NCBI GenBank assembly: GCA_963765375.1
Contig: CAVXVZ010000011.1
Location: 434,001-498,000 of the forward strand
Direction of reading: 5' to 3'
From: Roseiarcus sp963765375
Lineage (GTDB): Bacteria > Pseudomonadota > Alphaproteobacteria > Rhizobiales > Beijerinckiaceae
DNA: 64,000 nt
In this document: one piece after another, positions 27,106 through 37,420 of the stretch
Numbering within the stretch: the first letter of the stretch is position 1
Layout of the letters: each line of letters begins with the position of its first letter
Position numbers and translations under genes: made by a program
The notes under the pieces: generated by a model
The model's database searches: none
Seen by the model: only the letters and a program-made list of their open reading frames with translations
What the model was told of the DNA's origin: nothing

Positions 27106-27207
27106 TTCTCGTTCCGAAAGTCTTGATGGCGTAGCCAACCCGTAGTGACCTATTATGACCAAAACGGGACCGGGCCTCACGCCCGGAGACGACAGGAAAC
27201 GCTTTTC

Positions 27208-29398
27208 ATGGCCAAGACCAGTCCGAACACTCGGGGCGCGCCCGCGGCGTTCGAGCCGATAAAGGCCGCGCCGCCGCGTCCGCCCGCGAGCCGCGCCAAA
27301 GGACGTCCGGTTGGCGAAACGCCTCCGGCGAAGACGCCGCGGCGACGGGGCAAGCCAGCGGCGGCCAAGGTTGCAAACGCCGCGCTGGAAGCGGCCGTCC
27401 CGCCCCGCGCCGCGAAAGACAAGGCGGCGGCGCCCTCTCCACGACGGGCCGAGCGGCGAAGCCTAAGCGAAATCCAAACCGCGCCCGCTCCCGCGGAGCC
27501 TCTCGCAGCCCCTCGCGCGACGCAGGCCGAGGCGAAGCCGGCGCCCGCGGCGCGACCCGAGCCCTCGGCAACCGCCGGGCCTCCCGCCAGCGCCCCTGCC
27601 AAACCTTCAGGGGAAGGCGCCCCGCCTCCGACGCCCGACGTCGAGGCGCTCGCCCACAACATAGCCCGTGCGATCGAACTGGGCGGCAGCGTTCTGGCCG
27701 CTTACCTGGGCCCGCGCGAGAGCGGCCAGATCAAGACCACGATCGCCGACGATATCGGCGAGATGGTGCGATCGATCGGCCGGGTGGCCGAATATTACAT
27801 GGCCGAACCCCAGCGGGCGATCGCCGCGCAGGCGGCGCTGACGACCCAGTTCGTCGATCTCTGGGCGGCGACGCTGCAGCGGCTGCAGGGGGAGAAGGCC
27901 GAGCCCGTCGCCCCGCCCGACGCCTCCGACAGGCGCTTCGCCGACGCCGCATGGCGCGACAATCCGTATTTCGACTTCATCAAGCAGGCTTACGTCCTGA
28001 CCACGCGCTGGGCGGACGATCTGGTCAAGCACGCCGATGAGCTCGAGCCGCACGATCGCGACAAGGCGCAATTCTACCTGCGCCAGGTCACCGCGGCGCT
28101 GTCGCCCTCGAACTTCGTCGCGACCAATCCGGAGCTCATGCGCACGACGCTCGCCGAAAGCGGCGAAAACCTCGTGCGGGGTCTTAAGATGCTGGCCGAG
28201 GACATCCAGGCCGGGCACGGGACCTTGCGCATACGCCAGTCAGACACGCGCGCGTTCAAACTCGGCGTCAATCTCGCCGCGACCCCCGGCAAGGTGATCT
28301 TCCGCAACGAGTTGATCGAGCTCCTCCAGTACGGGCCGACCACCGCCGAGGTCTATAAGCGCCCGCTCCTGATCGTTCCGCCGTGGATCAACAAGTTCTA
28401 CATTCTCGATCTCAATCCCGAGAAGTCGTTCGTCCGCTGGGCCGCGGCGCAGGGACTCACTGTCTTTGTAATATCCTGGGTCAATCCCGACGAGCGCCAC
28501 GCCGCCAAGGATTTCGACAGCTATATGCGCGAGGGCATCCTCACCGCCCTCGACTGCATCGAGGAGGCGACGGCTGAGCGCGAGGTCGCGGCGATCGGCT
28601 ATTGCGTCGGCGGAACCCTGCTTGCGGCGACGCTCGCCTATATGGCGTCGGTCGGCGACAAGCGGATTTCGAGCGCGACGTTCTTCGCCGCCCAGATCGA
28701 CTTCACCGACGCCGGCGATCTCAAGGTGTTCGTCGACGCCGAGCAGCTCAAGGCGGTCGAGGCGCGGATGGCCGAACAGGGCTATCTCGACGGCTCGCAG
28801 ATGGCCAACGCCTTCAACATGCTCCGGCCGAACGACCTCATCTGGTCCTATTACGTCAACAATTATCTCAAGGGCAAAGAGCCGATGGCGTTCGACCTCC
28901 TGGTCTGGAATTCGGATTCGACCCGCATGCCCGCCGCCAACCACAACTTCTACCTTCGGCACTGCTATTTGCAGAACGATCTCTCCAACGGACGCATGGT
29001 GCTCGGCGGCAAGACGCTCGACCTCGCCAAGGTGACGATCCCTGTCTACGAACTGGCGACGCGCGAGGACCACATCGCCCCCGCCCGCTCGGTGTTCACC
29101 GGGGCCAAATGCTTCGGCGGCCCGGTGCGTTACGTGATGGCGGGCTCCGGCCATATCGCCGGCGTGGTCAATCCGCCGGGCAAGCCAAAATACCAGTATT
29201 GGTCGGGCGAACCGCCCAAGGGCGATTTCGAAGTCCTGGGTCGCCGCCGCAAAGGAGACGCCCGGCTCGTGGTGGCCCGACTGGATCGCCTGGCTCGCCG
29301 CCCAGAAGGGAGAGAAGGTCCCCGCTCGCAAGCCCGGCGACGGCAAGCTGAAGCCGCTCGCCGACGCGCCCGGGGAGTACGTGCGGGTGAAGGCGTAG
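27208..29398 (+). pseudogene. phaC: Class I poly(3-hydroxyalkanoate) synthase, frameshifted near the 3' end
   Basis: Polymerises 3-hydroxyacyl-CoA into PHA. The catalytic triad is present: Cys in GYCVGG near residue 466, Asp in EDHIAP near 622 and His in GSGHIAGVVNPP near 649. The first 125 residues are an Ala/Pro/Arg-rich extension. At 29233 one extra base (GAA-G-TCC-TGG) breaks the frame. The next frame gives the normal end SWVAAAKETPGSWWPDWIAW...GEYVRVKA with stop at 29398. Without a frame correction the protein would end at 29574 with about 115 unrelated residues. Either a true mutation or a sequence error. Confidence 0.88.
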
Positions 29399-29577
29399 GG
29401 CCGGCTCTCCCTTCTCCGGGTTGGGCGCCGGCGCGGGGGCGACGAGGCGCAGAGGCCGGGCGCGCAAAACCGAGCGCGATTCATGCGATCTTCATGACTT
29501 GCTGGGCCGTTCTTGCCGAAGCCGCCCGGCGCGATTATGCCCTCGCGATCTCGAAACTGACGAAGCAAGGTTAGCGC

Positions 29578-30150
29578 ATGCCGGGAAGCGTTACTCTCGT
29601 CCGCCACGGCGAAACGGCGTGGAGCCTGGCAGGTCAGCACACGGGACTGACCGATATTCCGCTGACAGAGGAAGGCGAGCGCAGGGCGCGGGCGCTCCGG
29701 GACCAATTCAAGGGCGTCGCGTTCGACCGCGTGTTGGCAAGCCCGCTGCAACGCGCCCGACGCACCTGCGAGCTGGCCGGTTTCGGCGCATCGGCGAAGG
29801 TCGATCCGGACCTCGTCGAGTGGAACTATGGCGACTACGAAGGGCGGACATCCAAAGAGATCCTCGCCGCCCGCCCCGGCTGGCGCCTGTTCCGCGACGG
29901 CTGCCCCAACGGCGAGCAGCCGGCCGACGTGGCCATGCGCGCCGATCGGGTCATCGCCAGTCTGCGCGAGAGAGACGATCGTGCGATCCTCTTTTCAAGC
30001 GGGCATATCCTGCGCGTGCTGGCGGCGCGCTGGCTCGGCCTTCCGCCATCGGAGGGGCGCCTGTTCCTGCTCAGCACCGCGAGCGTGAGCGTCCTCGGCT
30101 ACGAACACGACAAGAGCGAGCCGGCGATCGCGCTGTGGAACGAAGTCTAA
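29578..30150 (+). CDS. Histidine phosphatase family protein
   Basis: 190 residues. The RHGE catalytic motif is at residues 9-12 (LVRHGETAWS), with Arg and Glu in LVEWNYGDYEG and the second His in FSSGHILRVLAARWL. This is the phosphoglycerate mutase-like acid phosphatase fold (GpmB/CobC subgroup); likely a phosphatase of a small phospho-compound. It starts 4 bases after the run-on phaC frame ends. Confidence 0.85.
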   Translation: MPGSVTLVRHGETAWSLAGQHTGLTDIPLTEEGERRARALRDQFKGVAFDRVLASPLQRARRTCELAGFGASAKVDPDLVEWNYGDYEGRTSKEILAARPGWRLFRDGCPNGEQPADVAMRADRVIASLRERDDRAILFSSGHILRVLAARWLGLPPSEGRLFLLSTASVSVLGYEHDKSEPAIALWNEV

Positions 30151-30228
30151 ACCCCGGGCAGGCGGAATGGGCTCACCGCGATCGAATCGAACGGGTGTAT
30201 AAGCCTCTCCAAGGAGCCCCGCCGCCCC

Positions 30229-31263
30229 ATGAACAAGCCGTCCCGCATCGCCACTGCCCACCGCCTCGATCTCCCCCAGCGCCCGCGCCGCAACCGCAAG
30301 GCGGAATGGGCGCGGCGGCTGGTCGCGGAACACGTGCTGACGACGGCCGACCTCATCTGGCCGCTCTTCCTCATCGACGGTGAGAAAAAGCGCGTTCCGG
30401 TCGGGGCGATGCCGGGCGTCGACCGGCTCAGCGTCGACGAGGCGGTCCGGGAGGCCGAGCGGGCGGTCGGCCTCGACATCCCGGCGATCGCCTTCTTTCC
30501 GTACACCGAGCCCAATCTCAAGGACGAGCGCGGCAGCGAAGCCTTCAACGAAAGCAATCTTGTCTGCCGGGCCTGCCGCGCCATCAAGCGGGAATTCCCC
30601 CAGCTTGGCCTCGTCACCGACGTCGCCCTCGACCCCTACACCAGCCACGGCCACGACGGCCTCATCAACGAGAGTCCGACAGGCGAGATCCGCATTCTCA
30701 ACGACGAGACGGTCGAAGCGCTGGTCCGCCAGGCGCTCAACCAGGCGCGCGCCGGCGCCGACGTGATCGCGCCCTCCGACATGATGGACGGGCGGGTCGG
30801 GGCGATCCGCGAGGCGCTCGACGCCGAAGGCTTCCTCGACGTCCAGATCATGGCCTATGCGGCCAAATACGCCTCCGCCTTCTATGGGCCGTTCCGCGAC
30901 GCGCTCGGCTCCGCCGGGGCGCTGAAAGGCGACAAGCGCACCTATCAGATGGACCCGGCCAACAGCGACGAGGCGTTGCGGGAGGTCGAGCTCGACCTCG
31001 CCGAAGGCGCCGACATGTTGATGGTCAAGCCCGGCATGCCCTATCTGGACATCATCCGCCGGGTGAAGGACGAATTCGGCGCGCCGACCTTCGCCTATCA
31101 GGTGAGCGGCGAATATTCGATGATCATGGCGGCCGCCGAGAGAGGCTGGATCGACGGCGACAAGGCGATGATGGAAAGCCTGATCGCCTTCAAGCGCGCC
31201 GGCGCCGATGGTGTGCTGACGTACTTCGCGGCGCGGGCGGCGGAGAGGCTGCGGGCCCGGTGA
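30229..31263 (+). CDS. hemB: Delta-aminolevulinic acid dehydratase (porphobilinogen synthase)
   Basis: 344 residues. Joins two molecules of 5-aminolevulinate to porphobilinogen in tetrapyrrole synthesis. The two Schiff-base lysines are in MAYAAKYASAFYGPFRD (near residue 211) and LMVKPGMPYLDII (near 266). The metal region reads DVALDPYTSHGHDG, with Asp in place of the Cys cluster of zinc enzymes, so it is of the magnesium-dependent kind found in alphaproteobacteria. AAGGAG precedes the ATG. Confidence 0.96.
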   Translation: MNKPSRIATAHRLDLPQRPRRNRKAEWARRLVAEHVLTTADLIWPLFLIDGEKKRVPVGAMPGVDRLSVDEAVREAERAVGLDIPAIAFFPYTEPNLKDERGSEAFNESNLVCRACRAIKREFPQLGLVTDVALDPYTSHGHDGLINESPTGEIRILNDETVEALVRQALNQARAGADVIAPSDMMDGRVGAIREALDAEGFLDVQIMAYAAKYASAFYGPFRDALGSAGALKGDKRTYQMDPANSDEALREVELDLAEGADMLMVKPGMPYLDIIRRVKDEFGAPTFAYQVSGEYSMIMAAAERGWIDGDKAMMESLIAFKRAGADGVLTYFAARAAERLRAR

Positions 31264-31302
31264 AACAACGGACGGTCGAAAGCCAAAGGCTCCGTTCGCG
31301 CC

Positions 31303-31995
31303 TCAGTTGCTGTAGCGGTAAACTCGGGCGAGCTGGTTCGGGACGATCATCAATTCCTCGAACTCGCCCAAATCCCGCCTCGCTCCCCATCTCCATCCAG
31401 GTCGCCGCCAACTCGGCGTAGTCGGATGCGCGATGGTGGCTGTCAAACGCGGCGAATTCCTCCTCGGTAATGGCCGACCATTCCGGGCGCAGCTGCCGGA
31501 AACGCTCCATCCATCCCTCGCGATCCTCTCCCTCGAGACATGTTGGCTCCCAGGTCAGGAAGAGCCCTCCGGGAGAAAGCAGTGTCCGGACGCGGCGCAT
31601 GAGTTCTTCTTCGCAGGCGCGCGCAGATGGTGAAGAGACTGTCCAATCCACACGACGTGAACCGCCTCGCTCCAGGCGTTGACCGCCTCGACGAAATCCT
31701 GACAGCGAAGCTCGACCGGACAATTCAAGCTGCGGAGGTTTCTTCGGGCCACGGCCAAAGACGGTTGGGAAATGTCGATGCCGACATAGCGCGCGACATC
31801 GGTTCCAGTCAGAGCTTCCGCCGCGCCGTTGGCGGTTCCGCAGGCAATGTCCAAAAATACAAACCGGTCGGGCGCTTCGGCAAGAAGAAGCTCACGTAGA
31901 AGGTTATAGACTTCTTTGTGCGCCATGTAGTTGTGGCTAACGACCTTTTCGTATGTAGCCAGGCCTTTCGCGAAAAGCTCTTGATCTGTCTGCAC
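31303..31995 (-). pseudogene. SAM-dependent methyltransferase with two compensating frameshifts
   Basis: The GTG at 31995 follows a strong GGGAGGAG. The first frame gives a class I methyltransferase core: VFLDIACGTANGAAEAL (motif I), RYVGIDIS and WIGQSLHHLRAP. Near 31618 the frame shifts by one base, and the next frame continues EELMRRVRTLLSPGGLFLTWEP and DSHHRASDYAELAATW. Near 31372 an extra base returns to the first frame, which ends EFEELMIVPNQLARVYRYSN and stop at 31303. Net length is about 230 codons. Real decay or two sequence errors. Target unknown. Confidence 0.75.
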
Positions 31996-32112
31996 GCGCT
32001 CCTCCCTGCAGGCCGCTCCGCCGGGATCATACCAGAAAGATCTTCCGCCGGGCGATGACGAAGGGTAGCGTAAAAAAAGCGGAAAGACTTCGCAAAAGCC
32101 CAAGCGCCACGC

Positions 32113-33135
32113 TTACGGCGCCAGCAGCACCTTGCCGATGTTCCTGCGGTCCTGAATGAAATGATGGGCCGCCGCGGCTTCGTCAAACTTGAAAACCCGA
32201 GCGATCTTCGGCTTGATCGCGCCGGCTTCCCATAGAGCCATCAGTTGATCCATCCACGGCCGCATGCGGTCGAAGTCGCCCCACATGTGGCCCAGATTGA
32301 CGCCGAACACCCCCTTGTTGGCGTTCATAAGAGACAGTGGATTGAACTGGACCCAGGGCGTGTTCGCCAGCATTGACGCCATGCCCAGATATCCTCGCGC
32401 CTTGCCGGCAGCGGCCGACGAGGCGCCGAACATCCCGAGGCGGCCGGTGGGCGCCAGGAGGCGATAACCCTTCTTGAGCGAGTCTCCGCCGACCGCATCG
32501 AGGATGAGCTCGACGCCTCGCCCGCCCGTGATCTGACGCGCTCGCGCTTCGAAGTCCTCAGTCCGATAGTCGATCAGGTGATCGACGCCGAGAGCGCGCA
32601 GCTCTTCATGCTTCGCGGCGGATGCCGTTCCAATGACCTTCGCCCCGATATGCTTGGCGATCTGGGTCGCAGCAATCCCGACGCCGCCGCCAGCGGAATG
32701 CACGAGCACCGTCTCGCCCACCTTCAATCCGCCCATCACGACAATCAGCTGCCAGGCGGTCAGATAGTTGACCGGGATCGACGCGCCCTGCTCAGCGGAC
32801 ATGTTTGCCGGCCGCGGGAAGACTTGGGCCTGCGGCGTGCAGACCACATCGGCGTAGCCGCCGAAGTGGGTCGCGGCAAAAACATCGCGCCCGAGCCAGC
32901 CGGCGTCAACTCCGGCGCCGGCTGCGTCAACGCGTCCGGCGACTTCATAACCCGGTACGACAGGGATGCGCGGAAGGTCCGGATACAAGCCGAGACGGCC
33001 CATGATGTCGGCGAAATTGATCCCGCTCGCCTCCACCCGAATGCGCAACTCGCCAGCGGCCGGATGAGGATCGGGCGCCTCCTTGGCTTGAAGCACCTCG
33101 GGCGGCCCAGCTTTCGAAATCCAGATCTGCCGCAT
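32113..33135 (-). CDS. Zinc-independent MDR oxidoreductase (quinone reductase/VAT-1-like)
   Basis: 340 residues. N-terminal GroES-like domain (SGINFADIMGRLGLYP, VPGYEVAGRVDAAG) without the zinc-binding Cys set, then a Rossmann domain with HSAGGGVGIAATQIAKHIGAKV (in two pieces: HSAGGGVGIAATQ and IAKHIGAKV). It should reduce a quinone or enone with NADPH; the C-terminal MWGDFDRMRPWMDQL resembles VAT-1-type members. It is downstream of nothing on its strand and ends about 118 bases from the methyltransferase start. Confidence 0.87.
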   Translation of the reverse strand: MRQIWISKAGPPEVLQAKEAPDPHPAAGELRIRVEASGINFADIMGRLGLYPDLPRIPVVPGYEVAGRVDAAGAGVDAGWLGRDVFAATHFGGYADVVCTPQAQVFPRPANMSAEQGASIPVNYLTAWQLIVVMGGLKVGETVLVHSAGGGVGIAATQIAKHIGAKVIGTASAAKHEELRALGVDHLIDYRTEDFEARARQITGGRGVELILDAVGGDSLKKGYRLLAPTGRLGMFGASSAAAGKARGYLGMASMLANTPWVQFNPLSLMNANKGVFGVNLGHMWGDFDRMRPWMDQLMALWEAGAIKPKIARVFKFDEAAAAHHFIQDRRNIGKVLLAP

Positions 33136-33353
33136 GGCTTGAACTCATCTTTGGCAAACAGACGGACGATCGTGAAAGGGCGGTCAGCGGGTAAGCTTAG
33201 CGCCCGACAGCGAGCGCGTCACGCGGAGAAGCTGACAGGATGATGGCGCCCTTCGCGCCCCGAGTTGCAGAAACCCGGCATTCAGATTTACCATACATAA
33301 TCAGGGAGGGCGGCAAGGTCGCGCGGGGACGCGGGACCGAACTGGAGGTGGCC

Positions 33354-34184
33354 ATGCCGACGGTCTGCGAGCGCCGCGGCGGTCTCATGTTTTTCGGTCT
33401 GGCGTTGGGGCTGCCCTTGCTGACGGGCCAAAGCGTCCCCTCAGCCTATGGTGAGGAGTACGGGGCGTGCAAATTCTTCAGCCAGCTGCCGGACGATTGC
33501 GCCGGCGCGGAACTGCGAAAATTCGATAATTTGCGCAACTATCGCTACGAGGAGATCGATCTCTTCGCCAGGGACCCGCTGAAGAAAGTGCTGTACGTCA
33601 GCACTTACAATACGACCGGCCAGAATGCCGGCGAGGACACCCGCAACTCGGCGCCAAAGGCGATCGCGCAAAGCGTTGACCCAAAGAGGGTCGCCAAACA
33701 ATTCCAGGCGCTTTCGGCCGTGATCAGTCCGCCACGCTACTGGACGCTTGATTGGCTCTCGGACAGGGTCGGCGAGGTGAGGAATTTCGGTGGTCTCGAC
33801 GCGGCGTGGATGGGAAACAGCCTGGCGCCTAGAGCCGCCGCTTCCAATAAGTCGGGCGCCTTGGCCTATCACAACGTGCTGGTGGCGAGATCGGCGGTCG
33901 AGGGCTTCAAGAAAGGATCGCAGGTCTATCTCCTCGACGATCCCAAGGGCAGAACCTGGATCATGGTCGCCTATACCGACAAGGACAGTCCCGGCCTGAC
34001 GATCGACAAGCTCGACTCCCTCGGCGACGTCTTGAAACTGCCCCAGGGCTGGAAATTCCGCACCGAGAGGCTCGACAAGGACTTGATCCTGGAGCCGAAG
34101 GCCGGTTTCACTCCTGTGACGCAAGACGACTTGGAGGACATCTACCATCTGACTGGCCCGAGGCAGAGCAATTTCGTGCCGTGA
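33354..34184 (+). CDS. Exported hypothetical protein
   Basis: 276 residues. The ATG at 33354 has GGAGGT upstream and starts a signal peptide (GGLMFFGLALGLPLLTGQ, then SAYG). The mature chain has one early Cys pair (GACKFF and DDCAGAE) and blocks YEEIDLFARDPLKKVLYVSTYN, VYLLDDPKGRTWIMVAYTD and LDSLGDVLKLPQGWKFRTE (each under 20 when read separately). No characterised family recognised; a periplasmic role is inferred from the leader only. Confidence 0.7.
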   Translation: MPTVCERRGGLMFFGLALGLPLLTGQSVPSAYGEEYGACKFFSQLPDDCAGAELRKFDNLRNYRYEEIDLFARDPLKKVLYVSTYNTTGQNAGEDTRNSAPKAIAQSVDPKRVAKQFQALSAVISPPRYWTLDWLSDRVGEVRNFGGLDAAWMGNSLAPRAAASNKSGALAYHNVLVARSAVEGFKKGSQVYLLDDPKGRTWIMVAYTDKDSPGLTIDKLDSLGDVLKLPQGWKFRTERLDKDLILEPKAGFTPVTQDDLEDIYHLTGPRQSNFVP

Positions 34185-34342
34185 CGGGCTCCGCAAGTTT
34201 GGGCGCTCGAACGGGTAGAAAGCCGGTTGGGAGATGGGGGTCCTCGTGGACTCAGCGACCGCTTCACCATGGCGCCGACGCCGCAGATTGGCCTTAAGCC
34301 GGGGCCAGCATAGGCTCGTCTCAATCAAAGGGGTTTCAGGCG

Positions 34343-35362
34343 ATGGCGAAGATGCGCGCGATGGTCGTTCGAAAGCGCGGCGGGCCGCTCGAGGCGGAAG
34401 AGCGGGACATGCCCGCGCCGGGACAAGAGGAAATGCGCATCCGCGTCATGGCCTGCGGCGTCTGCCACAGCGACGTGGCGACGGTTCAGGGCCTGTTTCC
34501 GAGCGTCCAGTATCCGCGCGTTCCTGGCCATGAGGTGATCGGCGTCGTCGACGCGATCGGTCAAGGCGTCCACGGGTGGAGGGTCGGCGCGCGGGCCGGG
34601 GTTGGCTGGTTCGGCGGCTCATGCGGCTATTGCCGCCGCTGCCGGCGCGACTCGGCCTTCGCCTGCGAGAACGTCAACGCCCAGACCGGGGTGACCCGCG
34701 ACGGCGGCTACGCGACGCATATGATCGCCCATGTGTCCGCGGTCGCGCGTGTGCCGGACGGTCTCGATCCGGTCGAGTCCGCGCCATTGCTATGCGCCGG
34801 CGTCACCACTTTCAACGCGCTCCGCAACACCGGAGCCGGCCCCGGCGATGTCGTGGCCGTTCATGGCGTCGGCGGCCTCGGCCATCTCGGTCTGCAATAC
34901 GCGGCGCGGCAGGGCTTTCGCACCGTCGCCGTCAACCGCGGGCGCGACAAAGAGGCGCTGGCGCGCAGCCTCGGCGCGACCGACTATATCGACAGCGCCG
35001 CCGAGGATCCGGCGAAGGCGCTGACCGCGATGGGCGGCGCCAAGGCGATCCTCGCCACCGTCACCGACGGCAAGGCGATGCAGGCGATTTCGGGCGGGCT
35101 TGGCCCCAACGGCGTCATGATGGTCATCGGCGCGGTCGGCCCGCTGACCGTCGATTCGTTCGACCTTCTCGGCAAGCGCGCATCCGTTAAAGGCTGGTAT
35201 TCGGGCATCGCCAGGGATTCGGAAGACACGCTCAACTTCAGTCAGCTGAACAAGGTCGCCTCGATGAACGAGATCTATCCGCTCGAAAGGGCGCAGGAGG
35301 CTTACGACCGCATGATGAGCGGCAAGGCGCGCTTCCGCGTCGTCCTGAGGATGGACGCCTGA
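34343..35362 (+). CDS. Zinc-dependent alcohol dehydrogenase (MDR)
   Basis: 339 residues. Catalytic zinc ligands in CGVCHSDV and GHEVIG, four structural-zinc Cys in SCGYCRRCRRDSAFAC, and the Rossmann motif VHGVGGLGHLGLQYA. Length and motifs match the AdhA/YahK-type NAD(P)-dependent alcohol dehydrogenases, which oxidise primary alcohols or reduce aldehydes. It is followed after 43 bases by a methyltransferase-like gene on the same strand. Confidence 0.92.
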   Translation: MAKMRAMVVRKRGGPLEAEERDMPAPGQEEMRIRVMACGVCHSDVATVQGLFPSVQYPRVPGHEVIGVVDAIGQGVHGWRVGARAGVGWFGGSCGYCRRCRRDSAFACENVNAQTGVTRDGGYATHMIAHVSAVARVPDGLDPVESAPLLCAGVTTFNALRNTGAGPGDVVAVHGVGGLGHLGLQYAARQGFRTVAVNRGRDKEALARSLGATDYIDSAAEDPAKALTAMGGAKAILATVTDGKAMQAISGGLGPNGVMMVIGAVGPLTVDSFDLLGKRASVKGWYSGIARDSEDTLNFSQLNKVASMNEIYPLERAQEAYDRMMSGKARFRVVLRMDA

Positions 35363-35405
35363 CGACGTCTTCCCGTCAGACCGAGGGGAGCGCCGGGGCG
35401 CGACG

Positions 35406-36080
35406 ATGACCCCGAGCCTGAAGGCGTGGCTTTGGCTCGTCGCGGTCGCGCTGGTCATGGGCGCGCTCATTTTCGCAGCGGCCGGCGATTTCCGGTTCTG
35501 GCAGGCATGGGCGTTTCTCGCCGTGTTCTTCGGCGCGTCGGCGCTGGTGACGCAATACCTGATCGTCAACGACCTCGCCCTGCTCGAGCGCCGCATCAGG
35601 GGCGGGCCGACCGAAGAGACGGAGCCGACGCAAAGGCTGATCATGGTCTTCATGTCGATCGGCTTCGTCGCCATCATCGTCGTTCCAGGCCTCGATCACC
35701 GGTTCAGCTGGTCGCAGGCGCCCGTAGTTGTCGCGCTCGCGGGCGACGCGTTGATCGCCGTCGGATTCTTGGTCGTCTTCTTCGTCTTCAGAGAGAACTC
35801 GTTCGCTTCATCGACGATTGGAGTTGGCGAGGGCCAGGCCCTGGTGTCGACTGGGCCCTACGCCATCGTCCGTCATCCGATGTACGCGGGCGCGCTCATC
35901 TATCTGGTCGGGACGCCGCTCGCGCTCGGCTCCTATTGGGGGCTCGCGGCGCTGGCGCTGATGGCTCCAATCCTGATCTGGCGCCTCGTCGAGGAGGAAC
36001 GCCTTCTCGAGCAGCGTCTGCCCGGTTATTCCGACTATAAGCGGAAGGTCCGCTGCCGGCTCGCGCCCGGCGTCTATTGA
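35406..36080 (+). CDS. Isoprenylcysteine carboxyl methyltransferase (ICMT) family membrane protein
   Basis: 224 residues with five or six hydrophobic segments and the C-terminal ICMT/PEMT signature: GPYAIVRHPMYAGALIY, then EEERLLEQRLPGYSDYKRKV. Bacterial members methylate unknown small or lipid substrates at the membrane using SAM. A second member of the family lies at 55577-56143. It converges on the adenylate cyclase gene with a 26-base gap. Confidence 0.85.
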   Translation: MTPSLKAWLWLVAVALVMGALIFAAAGDFRFWQAWAFLAVFFGASALVTQYLIVNDLALLERRIRGGPTEETEPTQRLIMVFMSIGFVAIIVVPGLDHRFSWSQAPVVVALAGDALIAVGFLVVFFVFRENSFASSTIGVGEGQALVSTGPYAIVRHPMYAGALIYLVGTPLALGSYWGLAALALMAPILIWRLVEEERLLEQRLPGYSDYKRKVRCRLAPGVY

Positions 36081-36106
36081 GCGCAGGCGCCAGCTTGCGC
36101 GTTCGG

Positions 36107-37207
36107 TCACGGTCGCGGTTCGATCACATGAACTTCGACCCGCTCCTGGCGGCCGCGTACCTCGATGCTCTTGCCGTCGCCGATCTCGAGATCGGCCGGA
36201 ACTGTCATCAGCCTGAGCGCATCGCCCGACGCGACCAGCCGCCGATCAACCGCCTTGCAATACTCGCACAATCGCGCCGCGACGTTCATCGTGTCGCCGA
36301 AATAGGCGAGCTGGCGTTTGGCGTCGCCGCATTCGCTGACAATCACCGGGCCTGCATGCAACCCGGCGCGGAAACCGGGAACGACCTGGAACTCGGCTAA
36401 ATAGTCGGACGCAAGACGCGCCATCTTACGCTCGATCGCAAAGAACGAGGCGACGCACCGCGCATTGCGCGCGGGGTCCTTGGCGACCGGCCAACTGACA
36501 ATCACCTCGTCGCCCACGTAGGCGTGCACCACGCCGCCGAAGACCCTGATGGGTTCGTCGATATCGAAAAAGAAGCGGGTGATGAGATCGTGAACGCGAA
36601 GCTCTCCCATGGCCTCGGCGAGCCGGGTCGAATGGGCGATGTCGCGGAACATCACGATGAGCTGTTGGCGAACCGGACGATGATAGGTCCCAAGAACGAC
36701 GCTCGCGAGAAGCGGGCCGCCGATCAGCCGCCCGGTCTCCGTGACCGAACCAAGCAGAAGGGAAATGCCGAATCCAAGCGCGACAATTCTAGGCAGCATG
36801 GTCGGCATCCAATTCATGAGCCAGGGTGGAGGCAAGGGATCACGTGAGTCCGCGTAGAGCGCGACCTCGAGCGCGACGCCGACCACGACCAGCGCCGCGG
36901 TCATCGCCAAGGCCCTGATCACGAGTTCGGCCGCGAGCGGCAATCGTCTTAGCGCCGCGCCAAGGCGGGATCGGTCGCCGGAGGCGAATCCGGTCTGCAC
37001 CGCCCATCCAGCCCAAGCGACGCAGACGCCGTGAAATCCACTGCGAAGGAAGTTCGCCGCATTCCGAGAGTCAGGTTCATCGAACAAGCCGCGATAGGCG
37101 AAGCCAACGATGAGCCCGACGATCATGGAGACGATCAGAAGTCCGCGCCGCCGCGTAGCGTAGCGAAGGAATGCCGAACGTCCTGTTCCGTACGCGTCGG
37201 CGCTCAT
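36107..37207 (-). CDS. Class III adenylate/guanylate cyclase, membrane-bound
   Basis: 366 residues. Residues 20-170 hold four or more hydrophobic segments; the catalytic domain begins near residue 185 with the metal-binding Asp in MFRDIAHSTRLAE and has VGDEVIVSWP as the second Asp region, GFRAGLHAGPV and GDTMNVAARLCEYCK near the end. It makes a cyclic nucleotide from NTP, with the sensory input probably in the membrane part. The ATG at 37207 lies before the first helix; the upstream frame overlaps the divergent hydrolase gene. Confidence 0.88.
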   Translation of the reverse strand: MSADAYGTGRSAFLRYATRRRGLLIVSMIVGLIVGFAYRGLFDEPDSRNAANFLRSGFHGVCVAWAGWAVQTGFASGDRSRLGAALRRLPLAAELVIRALAMTAALVVVGVALEVALYADSRDPLPPPWLMNWMPTMLPRIVALGFGISLLLGSVTETGRLIGGPLLASVVLGTYHRPVRQQLIVMFRDIAHSTRLAEAMGELRVHDLITRFFFDIDEPIRVFGGVVHAYVGDEVIVSWPVAKDPARNARCVASFFAIERKMARLASDYLAEFQVVPGFRAGLHAGPVIVSECGDAKRQLAYFGDTMNVAARLCEYCKAVDRRLVASGDALRLMTVPADLEIGDGKSIEVRGRQERVEVHVIEPRP

Positions 37208-37420
37208 GGCGCGGGTCCCGGTCTCTTGCTTCGTTGCGCCGCACGATGGCATCCGGCAGGCTTTCCAGGGCGCGGGCGGCAAACCTCGTCGCCGCGTCGC
37301 CGCCATTGATTTTTCCCCCTTTCCCCATGCTCCGGACATATTCGCGGCCTGCGCCAGTCGCATTCTGCCGCGGCCGAAGACGGCCCGGCGGCTGCCTGGC
37401 GCTGGTTCGGGAGGCGATCC

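Noticed and set aside
26419..27126. 235-residue plus-strand frame opposite the exported protein
   Set aside because: Antisense to the exported protein and the aminotransferase start; no codon bias of its own.
28240..29751. 503-residue minus-strand frame opposite phaC
   Set aside because: Antisense shadow of phaC and the phosphatase start; no domain seen.
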